This document shows, one piece after another, positions 41,256 to 51,090 of a stretch of 64,000 nt of DNA. A program made the translations under genes and the position numbers. The stretch is taken from contig JAEPML010000009.1 of NCBI GenBank assembly GCA_017643925.1, positions 165,807-229,806 of the forward strand, read 5' to 3'. This DNA comes from Roseibium sp. (lineage in GTDB: Bacteria; Pseudomonadota; Alphaproteobacteria; Rhizobiales; Stappiaceae). Positions within the stretch are counted from its first letter, which is position 1, and each line of letters starts with the position of its first letter. The notes below the pieces were generated by a model that saw only the letters and a list, made by a program, of their open reading frames with translations, made no database searches and was not told the DNA's origin.

Positions 41256-42335
41256 TCAACGTCCGCTGACGGCGGTGCTCAAGGCCGGGAAACGGACGAT
41301 CCTGTAAGTCCCGAGGGAAGCGTCCTCACCGCCGTTGAGGACCGGTGACCGGTGCAACTCGTTGATTGTCGCGTAGACATAGCCGTCCGCACCGATGGAG
41401 AAACCGTCCGGTCAGGGCAGGTCCTCGTCGTACTGGAAAAGCACTTCGTAGGAACCGTCCGGCCTGGTTACGCCGATCGCATTGTCGGTCATGGCCGTGA
41501 TGTAGACATTGCCACCCGTATCGACGGTCGACCCGTCCGAAATGGGTTTGTCTCCATAGCGCTCGACCCGGTCCACAAGCTCCTCTTCGCTCAAGGCCTC
41601 ATCCAGGAGGTCGGTTGTCCGCACCCGATACATCGAGCTTGCTGTCATCGGTGCGAAATAAACCCATGTGTTGGTCGGGTCGACAGTGATCGGATTGACC
41701 CCGATCTTTGCCGGATTTCCGCCAAGCAGGATTTCCCGTCCGTCGATCACCATCGGGGTATCTTCGGGCGTTGTGAAAGCGGATCCTACAAGGACGCGGC
41801 GTGCTCGGCCTGTTTCCAGGTCAACAACGATGAGTGCCGAATTCTGGCCGTCACCCGTGTCAGAAATGTAGATTGCCTCGTGATCCCGATCGACGGCCAG
41901 GTCGTTCAGGAACGATGTCGGACGCGAAACAGGAGCCCCGATATAGAAGATACCGTGGAGCCTCTCCGACTTGGTGTCCCAGGCCACGATCCGTCCGGTC
42001 TGGTTGTCGCCCTGACCGTCCAGCATCCACAAGATGCCATCCCGGTCTGCGCGCAGCCCGAGAACACCGTTCAGGCCATCTCCGTCCTCCTGTGGTGCGC
42101 GCGCCCAGTTCTCGGTCGGGTAGGGCGTGGTCGTTCCATCCTTGTTGACCTCCACGACGCGGAGTTCCGGTCCATAGAACTCGTGAACGGACATGAACAT
42201 GCGCCCGTCCGGCCCAATGGCAAGGTTGCCTGGTGGCATGGACTTGTCGAAGCTCAGATAGGTTTCGAGATTGCCGGCGGCTGCCGGGAGTGCAAGTGCA
42301 ACACAAAGACCGGCTGCGGTGATCAAACGTTTCAT
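41256..42335 (-). pseudogene. Yellow/SMP-30-like secreted beta-propeller gene with in-frame TGA
   Basis: The frame runs from ATG 42335 (signal peptide LITAAGLCVALALPAAAG) to a TGA at 41414-41412 (307 residues). It continues open in the same frame for 51 more codons to TGA at 41258-41256. The continuation (PDGFSIGADGYVYATINELH, then LGTYRIVRF) is exactly the family's C-terminal blade, and the stop falls where relatives have Trp in a WPDGF/WPDS motif. A single TGG to TGA change explains it. The intact protein would be a periplasmic propeller related to the major-royal-jelly/Yellow family. Confidence 0.8.
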
Positions 42336-42427
42336 GGGATCCTCCTACTCTTGATAAGGAGGGTCTAATTGTTTTATTTTTTGGAATTAATACCTTCAAT
42401 ATCAAAAGCAGCGTTTGAAAAAATCAA

Positions 42428-43309
42428 ATGTATAGCATTCCGGATCTCCAAACCTTCGTCACTGTTGCGAAAAACGCGGGAATCACATCCGCGGCGAACC
42501 AGATGGGGATCTCGGCCGCGACCGCAAGCCATCGGATCGCCAAGCTCGAGCATGCGTTGAACGTGACGCTCTTTCACAGAAACAGTCGGATGTTCCGTCT
42601 GACAGATGAGGGGCAAGTTTTCCTGGAACGCGTGGATGCCATCCTTGAGGACCTGCAGCAGGCCGAACTTGAGGTCGGAAGCGGGACGCCGCGGCTCAAG
42701 GGGCATTTGAGGGTGACCATGTCGCCGTGGATCCTGTCGCGTTTCATCATGCCTGAGATTGGGGCATTTCGACGGGCGAATCCCGATCTGACGATCGAGT
42801 TTCTTGCCGTCGACCGGTTCGTTCCGTTGGTCGAGGAGGGACAGGACTGTGCGATCCGCGTGGGACAGCTGGCTGACAGCTCGCTGGTCGCCACCAAACT
42901 GTGTGACAATCATCGGATCATTTGTGCGGCTCCGACGCTGCTGCAGCAGCACGGGATACCTGAAACGATCGACGACCTGCGCGACATGTCCTGGGTCTGT
43001 CTTCCCTGGCAAACCCGTTTCGACGTTAAGGACGCAAAGGGTCGCAAGCTGCCCTTTTCTGCGCCCACAAGTATTGCCGTCTCCAATTCGGACATGCTGA
43101 CAACAGGGGCGGTCGAAGGGCTGGGGCTGGCGGTTAAATCCAGAATGGCGGTCAAGACGGAGCTCGACCAGGGCGCGCTGGTTGAAGTTTTGCGGGGCTG
43201 CCTTCATGCGCCCGAGGCACCGATCTGGTATGTCTTTACGGCGGAAAGCCGGGCAGGGCGGAAGACCAAGGCCTTTCAGGAGGTTGCCCGGCGCGCATTT
43301 CAACGCTGA
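42428..43309 (+). CDS. LysR-family regulator
   Basis: This 293-residue LTTR has an N-terminal winged HTH (TFVTVAKNAGITSAANQMGI, KLEHALNVTLFHRNSR) and a CrgA-like effector domain (LRVTMSPWILSRFIMPEIGA). It is divergent from the broken beta-propeller gene with 92 bp between, so that gene was probably its target. The downstream gene trmJ is unrelated. Confidence 0.88.
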   Translation: MYSIPDLQTFVTVAKNAGITSAANQMGISAATASHRIAKLEHALNVTLFHRNSRMFRLTDEGQVFLERVDAILEDLQQAELEVGSGTPRLKGHLRVTMSPWILSRFIMPEIGAFRRANPDLTIEFLAVDRFVPLVEEGQDCAIRVGQLADSSLVATKLCDNHRIICAAPTLLQQHGIPETIDDLRDMSWVCLPWQTRFDVKDAKGRKLPFSAPTSIAVSNSDMLTTGAVEGLGLAVKSRMAVKTELDQGALVEVLRGCLHAPEAPIWYVFTAESRAGRKTKAFQEVARRAFQR

Positions 43310-43361
43310 AGACGCGTCAGCGCCTTTTCATTTGAACCGGAAACCGCTAAATCCGCGCATC

Positions 43362-44174
43362 ATGAGCAAGAATGCAAAAATAAGAGACGAAGCCCGGGCA
43401 ATCACGGCCAAGCCGCCGGCGGTTATCCTGTGCGAGCCGCAACTGGGCGAGAATATCGGAACCGCGGCGCGGGCCATGGCGAATTTCGGTCTTGTCGATC
43501 TCAGGATCGTCAATCCGCGCGATGGCTGGCCAAGCGAGAAGGCACGGGCGGCGGCCAGCCGGGCCGACCATGTCATCGACCATGTCCAGGTGTTCGACAG
43601 TGTCGAGGCCGCGATTGCCGACCTGCAATTCGTCTATGCGACCACCGCTCGCTCGCGTGAGGTTCCGAAACCTGTGCGCGGTCCGGACGAAGCGGCGCAC
43701 AAGGCCGTCGAACTTGGCGAGAAGGGCGGTGCGACCGGCTATCTCTTCGGGCGAGAACGCTGGGGCTTGAACAACGAGGAAGTGGCGCTTGCCGACGAGA
43801 TCGTCACGCTTCCTGTCGATCCGGACTTCGCGTCCTTGAACATCGCGCAGGCGGTTCTGGTCTGCGCTTACGAATGGCGCAAGACCGCCGGGTCCGGCGC
43901 CTTGCCCTTCATCTTGTCCAAGGACGAGCATCCGCCTGCCAAGAAGGACGATGTGCTCAGGTTGTTTGAGCATCTGGAAAGCTCACTCGACAACGTCAAT
44001 TTCTTCCGTCCACCGGAGCGCCGGCCGCATATGGTCCGCACATTGCGCAATATCTTCCAGAAGGCCGAATTGTCCGCCCAGGAAGTGCGCACCTTGCGGG
44101 GTGTGATTGCGTCACTGGAAAAGCGGGAAACACGACCCCGCAAGGAACGTAGCTCTTCTGACGACGAAACATGA
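43362..44174 (+). CDS. trmJ: SPOUT tRNA/rRNA methyltransferase, TrmJ type
   Basis: This 270-residue protein is read from the ATG at 43362. It has the SpoU/TrmJ motifs: PAVILCEPQLGENIGTAARA (motif 1), YLFGRERWGLNNEE (motif 2) and ASLNIAQAVLVCAYEW (motif 3). A helical C-terminal extension is typical of TrmJ. The enzyme 2'-O-methylates position 32 of tRNAs. It lies 9 nt before murI, so the two are cotranscribed. Confidence 0.9.
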   Translation: MSKNAKIRDEARAITAKPPAVILCEPQLGENIGTAARAMANFGLVDLRIVNPRDGWPSEKARAAASRADHVIDHVQVFDSVEAAIADLQFVYATTARSREVPKPVRGPDEAAHKAVELGEKGGATGYLFGRERWGLNNEEVALADEIVTLPVDPDFASLNIAQAVLVCAYEWRKTAGSGALPFILSKDEHPPAKKDDVLRLFEHLESSLDNVNFFRPPERRPHMVRTLRNIFQKAELSAQEVRTLRGVIASLEKRETRPRKERSSSDDET

Positions 44175-44183
44175 GGCAGTTTG

Positions 44184-44987
44184 ATGGCGCCCGACGGTCC
44201 GGTCCTGGTGTTCGATTCTGGTCTTGGCGGGCTGACCGTGCTGCGCGAGATCCGCTACCTGCTGCCCTATGAACAGCTTCTTTATGTGGCTGATGATGCT
44301 GCCTTTCCCATCGGGCGCTGGCCTGAAGACCAGCTGAAAGACCATTTGCTGTCCCTGTTCGACGACCTGCTCGGCGAACACCGGCCGAAAGCCGTGGTGA
44401 TTGCCTGCAACACCGCGTTCACGCTGGCGGGCGAGGCCCTCCGTGACCGGTATCCGGACGTGCCGTTTGTCGGAACGGTGCCGGCAATCAAGCCGGCGGC
44501 AGAGCGCACTTCCTCCGGATTGATTTCGGTCCTGGCAACGCCCGGCACGGTGCGCCGCGCCTATACCAGAACCCTGATCGACAGTTTCGCGAGCCAGTGC
44601 CATGTCCGGCTGGTCGGATCGGATCTGCTTGCGGAACTGGCGGAACAGCATCTGCGGGGGGATGCTGTTGCTGACGCAGATCTGCTTTCGGAAATCTCGG
44701 ACTGCTTCCTGGAAAGTGCAGGCAAACGGACGGATATCGTGGTGCTGGCCTGCACCCATTATCCGTTTCTCGCCAATCGTTTTCGCAAGATCGCGCCCTG
44801 GCCCGTCGATTGGCTCGATCCCGCCGAGGCGATTGCGCGTCAGCTGGTCAGGGTGCTGGGCAGCGACACGCTCCAGAATTCAACAGGGAAAGAAGACATC
44901 GCCCGTTTCACCTCAAAGACCGAGGACAAAGGCCTGGTGCGACTCTTGGCCGGTTTTGGGCTGCAGCTGAGGACTGCCGGCACTTAG
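44184..44987 (+). CDS. murI: Glutamate racemase
   Basis: The 267-residue enzyme has both catalytic Cys residues, in [12 protein letters not shown] (about 75) and [11 protein letters not shown] (about 190). The N-terminal [15 protein letters not shown] is present. It supplies D-glutamate for peptidoglycan. I use the ATG at 44184, 7 nt after GAGG, in preference to the adjacent TTG. It ends 11 nt before the converging EAL-CBS-GGDEF gene. Confidence 0.93.
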   Translation: MAPDGPVLVFDSGLGGLTVLREIRYLLPYEQLLYVADDAAFPIGRWPEDQLKDHLLSLFDDLLGEHRPKAVVIACNTAFTLAGEALRDRYPDVPFVGTVPAIKPAAERTSSGLISVLATPGTVRRAYTRTLIDSFASQCHVRLVGSDLLAELAEQHLRGDAVADADLLSEISDCFLESAGKRTDIVVLACTHYPFLANRFRKIAPWPVDWLDPAEAIARQLVRVLGSDTLQNSTGKEDIARFTSKTEDKGLVRLLAGFGLQLRTAGT

Positions 44988-44998
44988 AAATTCGGGTG

Positions 44999-46795
44999 TC
45001 ATTCACCCAGGGTTTTTACGGCGAGCCCATCGTCGGACTGTTTCGCTGCGCGCTTCAACTCGATGATCTCGTCATTCAAAAGGTCCGGCCGGATCGTGAA
45101 TCCCTTGGGCAGGGTCAGGATCGAAATCGAACATTGCAGCAAGGGGAACTGACGTGTCGTTCCGAAGCGGTCCTGGGCTTCGATGTAGCCCTGTTCGCGA
45201 TGCTCTGGCTCATAAAAGCTTTCGACATCAAGCCGGAACGAGCGTTTCAGGGCCAGCATGCGGGCGGCAACATCGGTCTGGTCCGTGTTGTTGAACCCTG
45301 CGAAAAAATCGTCGCCGCCAAGGTGCCCCTGGAAGGTTCCTCCGCCGGAGATATGCCGTTGCAGCAATTCGCCGAACAGGATGATGGCCCTGTCGCCCTG
45401 GCGGTACCCGTAGGTGTCGTTGAACGGTTTGAAATTGTCGAAGTCCAGGTAGCACAGGTGGCGGTCCTGGTTGCCCTTGCGGGCACTGTCGGAGATGAAC
45501 CTGGTGATCGACCCGTTGCCAGGAAGGCGGGTGAGCGGGTTCTGGTCCTGGGCTTCTTCCAGGCGCTTTTCATGGATGATCTTCAGAAGTGAAGTCGCAG
45601 ACATGAACCCGGCATAGCGGAAGTTCTCGGTGACAATGATGCCGTCCGAATTGATGGACGAGGCAAAGGTCACCAGAAGCATGTCGGCGTTGGAATCGAT
45701 ATCGGCGATGGGACAAGCCCGTACAAACGATCTGAGCGGAAAGTCGAGTGCTGCCTGGGCATCCGCATCATCGGGACCACCTGCATAAAGGTAGGCCTTC
45801 AGATCACGTTCGTGGATCAGGCCCCGCGGTTCCTGGTTGGAATCCAGCACGGGGACGACGTTGCCTTCCTGATTGTGGACCACCATGTCGAGGAGCTCGT
45901 TCATGGAGGCGTCGAACTGAATTGTCGGCAGCTTGATCAGCTCGTTGCGGATCCTGTCCTGTTCCTCGCGCCGCTTGTGACCGAGGCCCGGTGCCCGGAC
46001 ATGGTCATAAAACAGTTTCGCATTGGCATTCTTGATGAAGGGTTTTGCAATGAACTCACCCTGGAGCAGGTCACACCCGGCTTCGCGGCACGCCTTGAAC
46101 TCGGGTTCGGTTTCCACACCCTCGGCAATTACGCGAGCGCCGAGCACGCGGGCAAGGTTGGCAACCGTTGTCACGAACAGCTTGCGCCTTGGGTCGGTAT
46201 CAATGCCGTGCAGGAAGAAACGGTCGATCTTCACATAATCCGGAGACAGATCATGCAGCAGGCGGAGTTCGGAGGAACCGCGACCGAAATCGTCCAACGC
46301 AACCAGGAAACCCAGTTGCCGCAGGTCATTGATCGCGTGATGGGTCACGTCTGTAACGCTCTCGCGCTGCCGCTCCGAAAATTCAAGACAGATCTGGTTC
46401 GGGCTCAGCCCTGCAGCAGCGACGGCCTCGCCGACCTGCATGCGGGGGTCGCTTTCCTGACCCAGGTCGCGGCCATCGAGTTTGAAATAAAGCTTGGTAC
46501 CTTGCGCAATCCGCAGGCTCTTGAACTTGTCCAGGGCCTTGTTGAACAACATGGCTTCGAGCTGAGGCAGGAAACCCCGCTCATGAGCGGTATCCATCAT
46601 CTCGACGGGCGAAGCATCGCCACTTGCATCGCATTTCTGGATCAGCGCTTCATAGGCATACACAACACCCGTGCCGATATCGACAATCGGCTGCAAGGCA
46701 AACTCGACCGCGTCCTGGATGCCGTCCAGGGTCAGCATAAGCAAATCGCTGCTCTCAGAGCCATCTTTCAAGGCTGAGTCTCGAGTTGCTGACAT
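44999..46795 (-). CDS. EAL-CBS-GGDEF signalling protein
   Basis: The 598-residue soluble protein is read from the ATG at 46795 (AAGGA 6 nt upstream). The order is EAL (YEALIQK about 48; ALDDFGRGSSELRLL), a pair of CBS domains in the middle (NVVPVLDSNQEPRGLI), then a GGDEF domain with GGDDF (about 492). The reversed order (EAL first) with CBS between is the less common arrangement. EAL residues are mostly kept but the usual E-x-T-E is EFSER. One or both activities are uncertain; CBS would sense adenine nucleotides. Confidence 0.88.
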   Translation of the reverse strand: MSATRDSALKDGSESSDLLMLTLDGIQDAVEFALQPIVDIGTGVVYAYEALIQKCDASGDASPVEMMDTAHERGFLPQLEAMLFNKALDKFKSLRIAQGTKLYFKLDGRDLGQESDPRMQVGEAVAAAGLSPNQICLEFSERQRESVTDVTHHAINDLRQLGFLVALDDFGRGSSELRLLHDLSPDYVKIDRFFLHGIDTDPRRKLFVTTVANLARVLGARVIAEGVETEPEFKACREAGCDLLQGEFIAKPFIKNANAKLFYDHVRAPGLGHKRREEQDRIRNELIKLPTIQFDASMNELLDMVVHNQEGNVVPVLDSNQEPRGLIHERDLKAYLYAGGPDDADAQAALDFPLRSFVRACPIADIDSNADMLLVTFASSINSDGIIVTENFRYAGFMSATSLLKIIHEKRLEEAQDQNPLTRLPGNGSITRFISDSARKGNQDRHLCYLDFDNFKPFNDTYGYRQGDRAIILFGELLQRHISGGGTFQGHLGGDDFFAGFNNTDQTDVAARMLALKRSFRLDVESFYEPEHREQGYIEAQDRFGTTRQFPLLQCSISILTLPKGFTIRPDLLNDEIIELKRAAKQSDDGLAVKTLGE

Positions 46796-47070
46796 GCTTG
46801 GTCCTTTCGACAAGCTCGGCGTTTGGGTCCAGTTGCGTGATGGGGGCGCTTTATAACCGCTACTGACATTATTCGCTATGGTTGTAACGGTGATTGTATT
46901 GTGAAAACCTGCAATTAAAAATTCCTAAATGTATGCATTGTTTTTCCGAACTGGCGGGAATTAAACCCGAAATTGTTTTAAAATTGATTTCCATATCGGA
47001 CTTCAGCAGCAGAAATCGCGCAAAGTTCCCGGAAATCCGGGTGATTCGTTTGGTTTTGCAGGTCCGATGA

Positions 47071-47099
47071 TTGACATTTGGACAGGCTGGCTGTATCTC
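47071..47099 (+). promoter_or_regulatory. Sigma-70 promoter of rpsD
   Basis: A consensus TTGACA (47071-47076), a 17-bp spacer, then TATCTC (47094-47099). It is the best promoter match I see in the window and fits a ribosomal protein gene. The AT-rich 275 bp before it (46796-47070) contain nothing that I recognise. Confidence 0.75.
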
Positions 47100-47187
47100 C
47101 GCGCGGTCCGTCGGGTTTTGCCTTCCGGACCTACGCACCCGTGGGCATTCAGCCGGCGCCGTCTAGCTGGATCCCTGTCGATCGGAT

Positions 47188-47208
47188 CAGGACATGTAGT
47201 GTGTCCTG
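47188..47208 (+). other. Leader hairpin just before rpsD
   Basis: CAGGACA (47188-47194) pairs with TGTCCTG (47202-47208) around a 7-nt loop in the 5' leader, about 60 nt before the start codon. An AAGGAGG-like sequence lies 9 nt further on, at 47217-47223. It could be part of a regulatory leader, but this is unproven. Confidence 0.4.
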
Positions 47209-47270
47209 CGAAGATAAAGGAGGGCGCGTTTCCTTTTTAGAACAACAACGCGAATTCAAAGGAAACCGCG

Positions 47271-47888
47271 ATGTCGAAGCGCCACAGCGTTAAGTACAAA
47301 ATCGACCGCCGGATGGGCGAAAACATCTGGGGTCGTCCGAAGAGCCCGGCCAACAAGCGTGAATACGGTCCCGGCCAGCATGGTCAGCGCCGTAAAGGCA
47401 AACTGTCCGACTTCGGTGTTCAGCTCCGCGCAAAGCAGAAGCTGAAAGGCTACTATGGCAACATCTCCGAAAAGCAGTTCCGCAAGGTTTATGCAGAAGC
47501 GTCCCGTCAGAAGGGCGATACCTCTGAAAACCTGATCGGCCTGCTGGAGCGCCGTCTCGACGCGATCATCTATCGTGCAAAATTCGTCCCGACCGTGTTT
47601 GCGGCTCGCCAGTTCATCAACCATGGCCACATCAAGGTCAATGGTCGTCGTGTGAACATCCCGAGCTACCAGCTGCGTCCGGGCGATGTCATCGAAGTTC
47701 GTGAAAAGTCCAAGCAGCTCGCTCTGGTTCTGGAAGCTGTCCAGTCCGCAGAACGTGATGTTCCGGATTACGTCGATGCCGATCATGCCAAGATGACCGC
47801 GACTTACTCCCGCATTCCGTCCTTCTCCGACGTGCCTTACCCGGTTCAGATGGAACCGAACCTGGTGGTTGAGTTCTATTCGCGGTAA
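47271..47888 (+). CDS. rpsD: 30S ribosomal protein S4
   Basis: The 205-residue S4 has the S4 RNA-binding domain with [36 protein letters not shown] and the LRPGDVIEV strand. The N-terminus ([20 protein letters not shown]) is of the zinc-free, alphaproteobacterial form. It is a primary 16S rRNA binder in 30S assembly. As in other alphaproteobacteria it stands alone, outside the large ribosomal operons. Strong promoter before, strong terminator after. Confidence 0.98.
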   Translation: MSKRHSVKYKIDRRMGENIWGRPKSPANKREYGPGQHGQRRKGKLSDFGVQLRAKQKLKGYYGNISEKQFRKVYAEASRQKGDTSENLIGLLERRLDAIIYRAKFVPTVFAARQFINHGHIKVNGRRVNIPSYQLRPGDVIEVREKSKQLALVLEAVQSAERDVPDYVDADHAKMTATYSRIPSFSDVPYPVQMEPNLVVEFYSR

Positions 47889-47912
47889 TTGCCGCCGAAT
47901 ACGGTTTATGGG

Positions 47913-47940
47913 AAGGCCCGCCATTTGGCGGGCCTTTTCT
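47913..47940 (+). terminator. Terminator of rpsD
   Basis: Perfect stem AAGGCCCGCC/GGCGGGCCTT with a 4-nt loop, ending in TTTTCTTTT. It begins 25 nt after the stop. Confidence 0.9.
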
Positions 47941-47995
47941 TTTGGCTGGCGATTGATGAACCGGTGTCGGCGTCAGGGTAACAGCCAGAGCCACG

Positions 47996-49144
47996 TCACC
48001 ATTCGGCAACCGAGCCGTCCTCATGCCGCCAGAGTGGGTTGCGCCAGCGATGACCGGCCTTTGCCCGTTCCTTGACATAGTCTTCGTCGATTTCGACCCC
48101 GAGACCGGGGCCATCCGGGATGCTGACGAAGCCGTCCTCGTATTGGAACACATCCTTGTTGGAGATGTAGTCGAGAATGTCGTTTGAGGAATTGTAGTGA
48201 ATTCCGAGCGACTGTTCCTGGATGAAGGCGTTATGGGACACGGCATCGACCTGCAGGCAGGCAGCAAGGGCGATCGGACCGAGGGGGCAGTGGGGAGCCA
48301 GGGCGACATCATAGGCCTCGGCCATGGTTGCAATCTTCCGGCATTCGGTGATGCCACCGGCATGCGACAGATCCGGTTGAAGAATGTCGACATAGCCGTC
48401 CTGAAGGACCGACTTGAAGTCCCAGCGGGAATAGAGGCGTTCACCAAGGGCAATCGGCGTCGCGATGTGATTGGCAATGTCCCTGAGAGCTTCCTTGTTT
48501 TCCGACAGCACCGGCTCCTCGATGAACATGAGACGGAACTGCTCCAGTTCTTTGGCAAGAACCTTGGCCATTGGCTTTTGCACGCGGCCATGGAAGTCGA
48601 CACCGATGCCAAGCTCGTAACCGACTGCCTCGCGGATGGTGGCGATGGTCGCAACGGCAGCGTCGATCTTCTCGTTGCTGTCGACGATCTGCATTTCTTC
48701 GCAGCCATTCAGCTTGATTGCCTTGAAACCGCGCTTCATTACATCCCTGGCGTTGTTGGCAACGTCTGAGGGGCGGTCGCCGCCAATCCAGGAATAGACC
48801 TTGATCTTGTCCCGGCATTTGCCGCCAAGCAGGGCATGGACCGGAAGACCGGCAGCTTTTCCCTTGATGTCCCACAGGGCCTGGTCGATGCCGGAGATGG
48901 CCGACATGTGCACACCGCCACCGCGATAAAAGCCACCGCGATACATGACGTTCCAGTGATCCTCGATCAGCAGCGGGTCCTTGCCGATCAGGTAGTCACT
49001 CAACTCATGCACCATCGCTTCCACGGAAAGTGCCTTGCCTTCCAGAACGGGTTCGCCCCATCCGGTGATGCCCTCGTCGGTCTCGATTTTAAGGAAACAC
49101 CAGCGTGGTGGAACGATATAAGTGGTCAGTTTTGTGATTTTCAT
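47996..49144 (-). CDS. dgoD: D-galactonate dehydratase
   Basis: The 382-residue enolase-superfamily enzyme closely follows E. coli DgoD: start [90 protein letters not shown], and end [16 protein letters not shown]. It removes water from D-galactonate to give 2-dehydro-3-deoxy-galactonate. I use the ATG at 49144 by homology; one lies three codons upstream. The other dgo genes are absent here. A VOC protein gene precedes it by 71 nt. Confidence 0.93.
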   Translation of the reverse strand: MKITKLTTYIVPPRWCFLKIETDEGITGWGEPVLEGKALSVEAMVHELSDYLIGKDPLLIEDHWNVMYRGGFYRGGGVHMSAISGIDQALWDIKGKAAGLPVHALLGGKCRDKIKVYSWIGGDRPSDVANNARDVMKRGFKAIKLNGCEEMQIVDSNEKIDAAVATIATIREAVGYELGIGVDFHGRVQKPMAKVLAKELEQFRLMFIEEPVLSENKEALRDIANHIATPIALGERLYSRWDFKSVLQDGYVDILQPDLSHAGGITECRKIATMAEAYDVALAPHCPLGPIALAACLQVDAVSHNAFIQEQSLGIHYNSSNDILDYISNKDVFQYEDGFVSIPDGPGLGVEIDEDYVKERAKAGHRWRNPLWRHEDGSVAEW

Positions 49145-49215
49145 GTCAGTCATCCAGTTTGAATGAGACTGGTTGTAACCGCAGACGGAGACATTTCAAG
49201 CTTTTAGGTATGATG

Positions 49216-49965
49216 TTAAGAGAGGGGTATGCTGTGTCCGGTCTCCAGGCGAATCCCGACAACGGCCTTTGCCACATCTGTCGGCACCTGTTCGACCTGA
49301 ACAGCGCTTTTGAGCTCCTGAAATTCCAGCATCGTATAGGGACGTTGCCAAAGCCACTGCCTGTTCTCGACGGCATCAAGGTCCGCCACAGGTGGAGTGT
49401 CATTCGTAAACGCCAGAAAGTGCAGGCAGAAATTCAGATCCGGCACGTCCTGGCGCGACAGGTAACGCATGCCGAGATGGTCGCGGCAATGGGCAAGGTC
49501 GGCTTCCAGATCACTCGTACGCAGGGTGATCAAACCCATCCGGGCGCCACCGCCCAGCGGAAGTTCAGGGTTGCCGGCCGCAGTCTTCGGGTTTCCATGG
49601 AAGGTGTGTTGCAGCAATTCGATCACATGGCCTTCGGGGTCGGCCAGGTGGCTCATGTAGGCGATATCGCGGAATTGGTGGGGCTCGGTAACCTGAAGAC
49701 CGGTTTGCCGCAGAAGTGCGCAGGCCATGTCCAGATCGGGCACGGTGATCGCTATCTTCCAGTAGCGCGCTGAACTCGCCTGCGCGCCGACCTTCTCGCG
49801 GGCACCGGGTCGAAATCTCAGGCCCGCATTTTCTCCCGGATAACCGATCGTCACCGCGTCGGTCGGACCCACGCGATTCATTCCCAGGACCTCGCAGTAG
49901 AAATCGGCCAGAGCCTCGGGGTCTGACACTTGGAGCGAAAGCTCGGACAGGTGTGGTAGAGACAT
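49216..49965 (-). CDS. Two-module VOC protein, catechol-2,3-dioxygenase-like
   Basis: This is a 249-residue protein of the extradiol dioxygenase/glyoxalase fold with two modules: about 1-115 (LSELSLQVSDPEALADFYCE, DPEGHVIELLQH) and 125-249 (GLITLRTSDLEADLAHCRDH). Start at 49965; the longer frame is unsupported. Being cotranscribed with dgoD it may act on a sugar-acid or aromatic compound. No catalytic assignment is possible. Confidence 0.8.
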   Translation of the reverse strand: MSLPHLSELSLQVSDPEALADFYCEVLGMNRVGPTDAVTIGYPGENAGLRFRPGAREKVGAQASSARYWKIAITVPDLDMACALLRQTGLQVTEPHQFRDIAYMSHLADPEGHVIELLQHTFHGNPKTAAGNPELPLGGGARMGLITLRTSDLEADLAHCRDHLGMRYLSRQDVPDLNFCLHFLAFTNDTPPVADLDAVENRQWLWQRPYTMLEFQELKSAVQVEQVPTDVAKAVVGIRLETGHSIPLS

Positions 49966-50335
49966 GGTTGGACTTTTGCTGGTAGACGAACTGACAACAC
50001 CCAAGATGGAATTTGGCAAGGTGTCAGGCAACACGTCTCTTCCCGAATGTCATTCTGATGGTCCCAAGGCGCTTGCCTTCTCACCCACACGCTCGAGCGA
50101 TCTTCTTGAGGCGTCGGTATGCGACCAGGAATTGTGGAATGCCATTAAGAATTTGGCCTGGTCTTGCGGTTTTACTCCCAGCGCCCTGGATGAGAGGCCG
50201 TGATTTTCGGTCTGGATACCAGAAAACGCCGAAATTGCATTGCCAATAATGTCATGTTTCAATGAATGGTTAGAATTCGCATGGCTTCAATCAAGGCGGG
50301 ATTTTTTCAATCAGGAATTTTAGGGGGGGACTTAA
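49966..50335. other. Intergenic gap with no supported gene
   Basis: 370 bp between the divergent VOC and SnoaL-like genes. Short open frames exist on both strands (for example 49964-50203 and 50050-50262), but none shows a ribosome binding site or recognisable protein. It should hold the two divergent promoters. Confidence 0.5.
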
Positions 50336-50797
50336 ATGGCTGACAAGAAAGAAATCATGGAAACCTGGTTCCAGCGTGTCTGGGCGGATGAGGATCCGGA
50401 AGCCATTGAGGAAATGTTTATCGACGAGGGGACGGCACGCGGACTTGGCACCTATGTCACGGAAGGGCAGGGCAGTTTCTCGGATCATGAGTTGATCGGA
50501 CCTAAAGGTTTCAAGGAGTTCCACAAGGCGCTTCTTGGCCTGGTCGGAGACGTGAAAATCGAGATCACGAAAAGCATGGAGCAGGGTGACTGGCTCGCCG
50601 TGCTATGTGTTTTCAAGGCGAAAAAACGCGGAACGGACCAAAAGGTGCAAACCACCGGGACGGTTTTCATCAAGATTACCGATGGCAAATTGATCGAAGC
50701 GTATAATCATTTCGACTTCATGAGCCTGTTCGGTCAGCTGGGCCAGTTGCCGGAAAACACATTCGGCGAGTGCCTGTGCGGCCAGACAATAGGATAG
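50336..50797 (+). CDS. SnoaL-like (NTF2 fold) ester-cyclase-family protein
   Basis: The 153-residue protein has the SnoaL-like layout: an N-terminal helix (ETWFQRVWADEDPEAIEEMF), the GPKGFKEFHKALLGLVGDVK segment, the QTTGTVFIKITDGKLIEAYN strand pair and a HFDFMSLFGQLG tail. Such proteins are small cyclases, isomerases or carrier-like pockets. There is no biosynthetic cluster nearby, so the role is open. The 293 bp after it contain nothing that I recognise. Confidence 0.82.
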   Translation: MADKKEIMETWFQRVWADEDPEAIEEMFIDEGTARGLGTYVTEGQGSFSDHELIGPKGFKEFHKALLGLVGDVKIEITKSMEQGDWLAVLCVFKAKKRGTDQKVQTTGTVFIKITDGKLIEAYNHFDFMSLFGQLGQLPENTFGECLCGQTIG

Positions 50798-51090
50798 GCG
50801 TTTCAGCCGAACAAGGACCTGCCTCGGTGCCGCTGCAAGACCGGTTGCGGCCCGATGGCATGCGTGGCGGACACGCGCAGAACCGGGCGAATGCTTGCAA
50901 AAATTCCAAGGTCTTTACTACCAATGGGGTTAAAACTGCTTATTCCGGCGCGCCCTGCCGAGTGAGCAAGGCTGCATTGATCCGTGAATTTGTCGCCTTC
51001 GACGTGATGCTAAATCGAGATACCGCTTCCAAGCTGTTATGATCGCGAACCGGGTTTCGGCCCCGGCCGGATTAATGTTTGGGGAAGTTG

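Noticed and set aside
41412..41414. Selenocysteine reading of the in-frame TGA
   Set aside because: Relatives have Trp here, not Cys, and no SECIS-like hairpin is evident just after the codon; a nonsense change is simpler.
49964..50262. Small open frames on both strands between the VOC and SnoaL-like genes
   Set aside because: No ribosome binding site, no recognisable protein, and the frames overlap each other.
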